Assembly (NCBI GenBank): GCA_044867345.1
Contig: JBIOUU010000088.1
Coordinates: 1-20,301, forward strand
DNA from: AC-69 sp044867345
GTDB lineage: Bacteria; Actinomycetota; UBA4738; HRBIN12
Length of the DNA stretch: 20,301 bases
Direction of reading: 5' to 3'
Part shown: piece after piece, positions 16,116-20,301 of the stretch
Layout: each line of letters starts with the position of its first letter
Position numbering within the stretch: position 1 is the stretch's first letter
The notes under the pieces: model-generated
Told to the model about the DNA's origin: nothing
The model's database searches: none
What the model saw: the letters and a program-made list of their open reading frames with translations, nothing else
Made by a program: the position numbers and the translations under genes

Positions 16116-17239
16116 GGGCCCGACGGTACGCTCGGAAACCCCGCGGCGACTTCCTCGGCGAGATCCTCCAGCGCCGCCCGTGCGTCCGACATCGCCCGAT
16201 CCTCCCCGAACCGGCCGACGAGGTCGAATATCGGGATGTCGGGCTGGCGGATCTCGGCCCGCCCGCACAGGACGATGGCCCGAACCCCCGCTGCCCGGGC
16301 CGCCCAGATCACGCCGTCGGGAACTTTCCCGTGGAGGGATTGCTGATCCAGCGACCCCTCTCCGGTAACGACCAGATCGGCCGCCGCCACACGGCCTCGC
16401 AGGCTCACCGCGTCCATCACCAGCTCGACCCCCGGCCGGAGGTGCGCGCCCAGGAATGCCACCGTGCCGGCCCCGAGCCCGCCCGCCGCACCGCCTCCGG
16501 CGAGGTCGCGGACGTCCAACCCGAGGTCCCGGAAGATCACGGCGGCCAGGTGGCCAAGGGCCCGGTCCAGCAGCAGAACGTCGTCGCGGGTGGCGCCCTT
16601 CTGCGGCCCGAAGACGACGGATGCCCCCCTCGGTCCCGTGAGCGGGTTGTCCACGTCGCAGGCGACGAGGAAACGCGTCCTGGTGACGGCGGGTTCCAGG
16701 CCCGAGAGGTCGATCCGCTCCAGATCGAGAAGCGAGGCGCCACCCGGACCGATCTCATCGCCGGCCGAGCTCAACAACCGAACGCCGAGCGCCTGCGCCA
16801 GGCCGGCACCGCCGTCGTTCGTCGCGCTCCCTCCGATGCACACGATGACCTCGGCCGGCTCGTGGACCAGGGCGGCGCGGATCAGTTCGCCGGTTCCGCC
16901 GGTGGATGTCCATTTGGGGTCGCGACGGGCTTCCCCGATCAGCGCGAGCCCGGAGGCCCTTGCCATCTCCACGACGGCCGTCACGCCGGCCGGCCCGGTG
17001 ACGATCCCGTACTCGGCATCGACCGGATCGCCCAGCGGACCGTGGACGCTCGCCCGGCGGCGCTCCCCGCGCAGCGCTTCGACCATGGCGTCCAGCGTGC
17101 CCTCCCCGCCGTCGGCCATGGGCACCTCGACGACTGCGTCGCCCGGGCGGGCCCGGTGCCAACCCGACGCCATCGCGTGAGCGGCCTGGGCAGCCGTGAG
17201 CGTCCCGCGGAACTTGTCCGGCGCGATCAGGACCCGCAT
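16112..17239 (-). CDS. glxK: Glycerate kinase (GarK/GlxK family)
   Basis: The 375-residue enzyme phosphorylates D-glycerate with ATP, feeding glyoxylate or glucarate breakdown into glycolysis. Family signatures run in order: RVLIAPDKFRGTLTAAQAA at the N-terminus, MADGGEGTLDAMVEAL, IGGSATNDGGAGLAQALG, ACDVDNPLTGPRGASVVFG with PQKGA, and TGEGSLDQQSLHGKVPDGV. Length is normal for the family (about 380). ATG 17239 lies seven bases after a -10 box on the minus strand, indicating a leaderless message, and the next gene (ybaK) overlaps its stop by four bases. The product (2- or 3-phosphoglycerate) is inferred as 2-phosphoglycerate from the family. Confidence 0.95.
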   Translation of the reverse strand: MRVLIAPDKFRGTLTAAQAAHAMASGWHRARPGDAVVEVPMADGGEGTLDAMVEALRGERRRASVHGPLGDPVDAEYGIVTGPAGVTAVVEMARASGLALIGEARRDPKWTSTGGTGELIRAALVHEPAEVIVCIGGSATNDGGAGLAQALGVRLLSSAGDEIGPGGASLLDLERIDLSGLEPAVTRTRFLVACDVDNPLTGPRGASVVFGPQKGATRDDVLLLDRALGHLAAVIFRDLGLDVRDLAGGGAAGGLGAGTVAFLGAHLRPGVELVMDAVSLRGRVAAADLVVTGEGSLDQQSLHGKVPDGVIWAARAAGVRAIVLCGRAEIRQPDIPIFDLVGRFGEDRAMSDARAALEDLAEEVAAGFPSVPSGP

Positions 17240-17246
17240 CGGCCCG

Positions 17247-17256
17247 AGGGTACAAT
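17247..17256. promoter_or_regulatory. Overlapping divergent -10 boxes (bidirectional promoter)
   Basis: The ten bases AGGGTACAAT hold TACAAT on the plus strand (17251-17256, towards the MDMPI-family gene) and TACCCT on the minus strand (17252-17247, towards glycerate kinase, seven bases before its ATG). The two boxes share the central TA. Both flanking genes start within 60 bases. Confidence 0.45.
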
Positions 17257-17305
17257 CCGCCGCGCCGGCGGGATTTCGAATCACGACTATGGGGGAGCGC
17301 GTCGA

Positions 17306-18136
17306 GTGAGCCTGAACCGCACAGAGTTGTTGGGCATCGCCCAGGCCGAGCGAGAACGCCTCGGCCGCACCGTCCAATACACGCCGCCGGAAGCATGGGA
17401 TCTGGACAGCGTCTGTGCCGGCTGGCGGAACCGCGACATCATGGCCCACCTGGCGGCCCAGGAGACCGCCGCGGCCCAGGTCGTGGGGGCCGATCCGGCC
17501 ATCGAGTTCGAGGCGTTCCGCGAGGCCAACGACGGCGAGTTCTGGGTGAACGGGTTCAACGAGTGGGCCGTGGCGGTCCGAGCGGACCTCCCCACCCGGG
17601 AGATCCTCACCGACTGGGGGCGGGGGGCCGACGCGTTCCTCTCTCGGGCGGGCCTCATCCCCGAGGACGAGTGGCTGGCGACCCGAGTCCCCTGGGTGGC
17701 AGGCGAGATCGGGATCCGGTATCTCATCCAGTCCCGGATCATCGAGTGGTGGCTCCACGGAGAGGACATCCGCCTCGGCGCCGGTCTGGACGAGAACCTC
17801 CAACATTGGCCCCTGTACGTCATCAACGACATGGGCATCCGGATGCTGCCCTATGCCCTGGGCCTGGCCGGCCTGTCCTTCCCGGGGATGAGCATCCGAG
17901 TGGAACTGGAGGGCGTGGGCGAGGGAAGCTGGCACTGGGGCCTCGCCGCACGAGAGTCGCCGCCGGAGGACAAGAAGCCGGACGCATTCATCGATGGACG
18001 GGCGCCGGCGTTCGCCCTGGTCGCCGGGCGCCGGGTTCCCGCCGAGCACTACCTCGATGAGGGGAACCTCGTGATCGGGGGGGACGAGGACCTCGCCACC
18101 CTCGTCCTCGAGCACATCCGGGCCTTCGTCGAGTAG
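17306..18136 (+). CDS. MDMPI/DinB-like, mycothiol-dependent maleylpyruvate isomerase family protein
   Basis: The 276-residue protein has the DinB-like four-helix N-terminal domain of the MDMPI family, with a metal site made by H48 (RDIMAHLAAQE), E147 and H151 (IIEWWLHGEDIR). The E-x3-H spacing equals that of the characterised mycothiol-dependent maleylpyruvate isomerase. The C-terminal ~100 residues fit the companion domain of the family. Members use mycothiol, the actinobacterial thiol, for isomerisation or conjugation, but most are uncharacterised, so the substrate is unknown. GTG 17306 follows GGGGGAG by about eight bases. The frame is open for nearly 1 kb upstream, but that is only the antisense of glycerate kinase. 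Confidence 0.85.
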   Translation: MSLNRTELLGIAQAERERLGRTVQYTPPEAWDLDSVCAGWRNRDIMAHLAAQETAAAQVVGADPAIEFEAFREANDGEFWVNGFNEWAVAVRADLPTREILTDWGRGADAFLSRAGLIPEDEWLATRVPWVAGEIGIRYLIQSRIIEWWLHGEDIRLGAGLDENLQHWPLYVINDMGIRMLPYALGLAGLSFPGMSIRVELEGVGEGSWHWGLAARESPPEDKKPDAFIDGRAPAFALVAGRRVPAEHYLDEGNLVIGGDEDLATLVLEHIRAFVE

Positions 18137-18191
18137 CGCGACCGGACCATCGTCAGAGCCGGGCTCGGTTCCCATCCGTACTCCTTCCGGG

Positions 18192-18197
18192 TACCGT
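18192..18197 (+). promoter_or_regulatory. -10 box TACCGT for the sigma factor gene (leaderless)
   Basis: TACCGT ends seven bases before GTG 18205. The same hexamer precedes the aminotransferase gene. It could also belong to an autoregulated ECF promoter, but no clear partner -35 was found. Confidence 0.35.
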
Positions 18198-18204
18198 GCT
18201 GCGC

Positions 18205-18771
18205 GTGCGATCGAAGGAGAAGCGTCCGGACGATTCGCTGATGCGATCGTTCGGCCAGCGGGACCCGGCGGCGGCCGAGGTCCTGTACGAACGGTTCGCC
18301 GCGCGCATCTTCGGCCTGGGGATCGTGATGTTGGGGAACGAGGCGGCGGCGCAGGACCTGGTGCAGGACACGTTCGTGAAGCTGTGGCGAAGCGCCGACC
18401 GATTCGATCAGGCGCGGGGGAGGCTCGACACGTGGGTGCTCCTGGTCGCGAGGAGCCTGGCCATCGATGCGCTCCGCCGGCGGGTCCTGGAGGCGCGGAC
18501 GGCCGAGGCGGCCCACCCCTGGGTCGACGTCTCAGAGGAGCCCGGCCCCGACGAGGTGGCCGAGACGGGAGACCTGGCGGCCAGGGCCCGCCGGGCCATG
18601 ACCACCCTCTCGCCCGGGCAGCGTGCGGCGCTCGAGCTCGCGTACTTCGGCGGCAAGACCAGCGCCGAGGTGGCCGAGCTCGAAGGGATCCCGCTCGGGA
18701 CGGCCAAGACCAGGATCAGGACCGCTCTGTTGAAGCTGCGAGAGGCGCTGGAGGAACAGCGTGAGATGTGA
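18205..18771 (+). CDS. ECF-type RNA polymerase sigma factor
   Basis: The 188-residue protein has region 2 (VLYERFAARIFGLGIVMLGN, then AAAQDLVQDTFVKLWRSADR and the RGRLDTWVLLVARSLAIDAL segment that melts and binds the -10) and region 4 (LSPGQRAALELAYFGGKTSA, EVAELEGIPLGTAKTRIRTA, the -35-binding helix-turn-helix), with no region 3. This is the ECF layout; its partner suggests the SigK-like branch. GTG 18205 fits a leaderless start; GTG 18196, three codons upstream, falls inside the -10 box. The anti-sigma gene begins 11 bases before its stop, so the two are co-translated. The inducing signal is unknown. Confidence 0.94.
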   Translation: MRSKEKRPDDSLMRSFGQRDPAAAEVLYERFAARIFGLGIVMLGNEAAAQDLVQDTFVKLWRSADRFDQARGRLDTWVLLVARSLAIDALRRRVLEARTAEAAHPWVDVSEEPGPDEVAETGDLAARARRAMTTLSPGQRAALELAYFGGKTSAEVAELEGIPLGTAKTRIRTALLKLREALEEQREM

Positions 18772-19477
18772 CGAGGTGCGCGATCTCTTAGCCGAGCATC
18801 TGCTGGGGACGCTGCACGAGCCGGCCGACATGCAGGTACGCCGGCATCTTCGCGGCTGCTCCGGGTGCCGCAGGGACATGGCCGCGCTCGCCGAAGGGAT
18901 GAGCACCTTCGCCAGGGCCGCGCACGAGCTGGACCCGCCCGAGGAGCTGAAGGAGCGGGTTCTCTCCGCACTGCAGGGTGACTGGGCGGAGGGTTCGGCC
19001 CGGAGCGCGTCCGTTCGCCGCCCGATCCGGTGGATGGCGTGGGCCGCGGCCGTCGTGCTGGTGGCCGGCTCCGCGACGTGGGGCCTGTGGTCCAACAACC
19101 GCGCCGCTCGGTACGAGGCGTCGGCGGCCAAGTACGAGACGCTCCTGGCATCGCTCGGAGGCGAGAACGTCCGCGTGGCGAACCTTCGCTCTCAGGGTCC
19201 CCAGCAGCTCGAGGGAAGCGCGGTCGTCTACGACTCGAAGGTCGAGCAGTCCTGGGTCCTGGTCCTCGTTCGGGCTCCGGGCATGGAGGGCAAAGCCACC
19301 GTCACGCTCTCCACCCGTGACGGCCGCACCATCCAGTTGCATCCGATGGAGTTCAGCGCCGGTGGCGAGGCTTCGAGCTGGCTCGTCACATCCTCGAACC
19401 TTCGGCCGTTCGAGACCGTGATGATCCGAGACGAGTCGGGAGCGACCATCGCGACGGGGTCCGTGTCCGGCAGCTAG
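18761..19477 (+). CDS. Membrane anti-sigma factor with zinc-finger and RskA-like extracytoplasmic domain
   Basis: The 238-residue protein restrains the sigma factor encoded just upstream. Residues 1-40 form a ZAS/zf-HC2 motif: C3, H29, C33 and C36 (RRHLRGCSGCRRD), the H-x3-C-x2-C signature. A cytoplasmic linker leads to one transmembrane helix at ~88-110 (RWMAWAAAVVLVAGSATWGL). The rest (~111-238) is an extracytoplasmic domain resembling the RskA anti-sigma-K C-terminus (EQSWVLVLVRAPGMEGKATV, ASSWLVTSS). Start GTG 18761 overlaps the sigma gene by 11 bases and has GGAGG about six bases upstream. Signal release would follow regulated proteolysis or redox change of the zinc site; neither is shown by sequence. 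The stop lies in CTAG shared with the convergent gene. Confidence 0.9.
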   Translation: MRCDEVRDLLAEHLLGTLHEPADMQVRRHLRGCSGCRRDMAALAEGMSTFARAAHELDPPEELKERVLSALQGDWAEGSARSASVRRPIRWMAWAAAVVLVAGSATWGLWSNNRAARYEASAAKYETLLASLGGENVRVANLRSQGPQQLEGSAVVYDSKVEQSWVLVLVRAPGMEGKATVTLSTRDGRTIQLHPMEFSAGGEASSWLVTSSNLRPFETVMIRDESGATIATGSVSGS

Positions 19478-20301
19478 CGTGAGATCGCCAGACGCTTGAT
19501 GTAGCGCGGATGGGCGCCGAACCGGTACTTGTACTCGTACTCTCCCTTCAGCATGTCGAACCCTCGGCATCCGCCCTCGATGGCGATCCGGATGTCCTCG
19601 GCCACCAGCACCATGCCTGGGGAGAGATGCCGCCACGAGCGGTCGAAGGCCGAGTTGTACAGGTAGTAGATCCCCTCGAACCGAAAGCCCACCGTCCCGG
19701 CGACCTTCTCCTCGCCCACCTCGATGAAGGTCAGGTTGAAGATGCCGCGTGGGAGGAACTCCTCCCCCAGTCTGCGGAAGAAGATCTCCATCCCCGGCTG
19801 GAGGAACACGCCCTTGGGCCCGTCGCTCCGCTGGTGCAGCTCGACGAATCGATCGAGGTACTCCCCCAACGTGTCCGCATGGGCAAGGCAGATCCGGTAC
19901 GGCCCCGCCTCCGCCTCCAGCTTGCGGGCCTTGCGCCGGATCTCGTGACGGAGCTTCGCGGGAAGGGCGTTCAGGAACTCGTCGTAGGAACCGGGGAGCG
20001 GCAGGAAGGGCGCGATCCCGTTGCTGTCGTCGGCCATCTCGACGTGGAACCCTTGCGCCGCAGCGGCTTCGGCCAGCCGGTGGAGCCACTGCCGATCTTC
20101 GGCCAGGCCTCGGAGGTCCGCTTCGGACCAGTCGTCACGCCGCTCCAGCGCGGCCAACAGCTCCTTGGCGAAACCGCCGGCAGCCTCGGGGATGGCGACC
20201 GGCCCCATGTAGTCGGTGACCTCGGTCCCTCCGAGGAACCTGAGCCTCGTGCCGGAACGCTCGAAGGCGACGGCGCCCACCTGGGCGCCGTCCTCCTCGG
20301 C
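19474..20301 (-). CDS. GNAT/FemAB-like acetyltransferase (BioF2/CelD type), N-terminus beyond window
   Basis: The frame is open to the right edge (reading AEEDGAQVGAVAFERSG there), so the gene begins outside the window; GTG 20280 is probably internal. The 275 visible residues have the double-GNAT features of the Acetyltransf_6 family: LPAKLRHEIRRKARKLE, then ELHQRSDG, a central GTVGFRFEGIYYLYNSAFD and the C-terminal SPGMVLVAEDIRIAIEGGCR followed by GFDMLKGEYEYKYRFGA. The last motif is characteristic of this family, which is often linked to cell-surface polysaccharide or peptidoglycan modification and uses acyl-CoA or aminoacyl-tRNA. The acceptor cannot be told here. Its stop overlaps the anti-sigma stop in CTAG (19474-19477). 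Confidence 0.87.
   Translation of the reverse strand, partial: AEEDGAQVGAVAFERSGTRLRFLGGTEVTDYMGPVAIPEAAGGFAKELLAALERRDDWSEADLRGLAEDRQWLHRLAEAAAAQGFHVEMADDSNGIAPFLPLPGSYDEFLNALPAKLRHEIRRKARKLEAEAGPYRICLAHADTLGEYLDRFVELHQRSDGPKGVFLQPGMEIFFRRLGEEFLPRGIFNLTFIEVGEEKVAGTVGFRFEGIYYLYNSAFDRSWRHLSPGMVLVAEDIRIAIEGGCRGFDMLKGEYEYKYRFGAHPRYIKRLAISR

Noticed and set aside
16331..17305. A long in-frame upstream extension of the MDMPI-family gene
   Set aside because: The extension is antisense to glycerate kinase and has no family similarity; GTG 17306 has a good ribosome site and gives the expected N-terminus.

Overview
This 20.3 kb window is GC-rich, tightly packed, ordinary chromosomal DNA from a bacterium that is almost certainly an actinomycete (Actinomycetota). 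The evidence is the gene families: a fused two-subunit 2-oxoacid:ferredoxin oxidoreductase of the mycobacterial KorAB type, a mycothiol-dependent-type (MDMPI/DinB) enzyme, an F420-type nitroreductase, a DEDD-exonuclease/UvrC-like C-terminus, and an ECF sigma/RskA-like anti-sigma pair. Many genes also begin 6-8 bases after a TANNNT -10 box, the leaderless pattern common in this phylum. The gene mix points to a deep-branching or uncultured lineage rather than a well-known genus, but the exact taxon cannot be read from the sequence. No tRNA, rRNA, CRISPR array, insertion sequence or phage gene was seen, and no stretch longer than about 190 bases lacks a gene.

Layout. Bases 2-1983 (+): the end of a UvrC-like nuclease, a thiolase, and a stand-alone Lrp-type ligand-binding domain overlapping the thiolase stop. 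Bases 1980-3346 (-): a compact run of five small genes, namely a degenerate response-regulator receiver, a zinc-ribbon protein, a small protein with an unclear start, a 35-residue membrane microprotein, and an F420-type nitroreductase. Bases 3436-4125 (+): an aquaporin-family channel. Bases 4135-7344 (-): a 62-residue zinc-binding protein, then korB and korA. Bases 7532-8560 (+): an unusual protein joining two universal stress domains to a Rieske iron-sulfur domain. Bases 8573-9579 (-): a cyclic-nucleotide-binding protein coupled to a four-helix membrane protein. Bases 9699-14649 (+): cobalamin-dependent methionine synthase and a class III aminotransferase. Bases 14646-17239 (-): DUF1003 membrane protein, ErpA-type Fe-S carrier, YbaK-type deacylase and glycerate kinase. 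Bases 17306-19477 (+): MDMPI-family enzyme, ECF sigma factor and membrane anti-sigma factor. Bases 19474-20301 (-): a partial GNAT/FemAB-like acyltransferase.

How the genes may work together. The middle of the window leans towards redox and energy state: KorAB makes reduced ferredoxin from 2-oxoacids, the divergent Usp-Usp-Rieske protein could join nucleotide sensing to electron transfer, and the gene convergent with it senses a cyclic nucleotide. That link is inference from position only. The rest is mainly housekeeping metabolism (methionine, Fe-S assembly, glycerate, acyl-CoA).

The observations most worth a second look are the Usp-Usp-Rieske fusion, the five-gene small-protein operon with two genes that simple gene calling would miss, the repeated use of CTAG as a shared stop at convergent gene ends, the leaderless promoter pattern, and a symmetric bidirectional promoter at 17247-17256.
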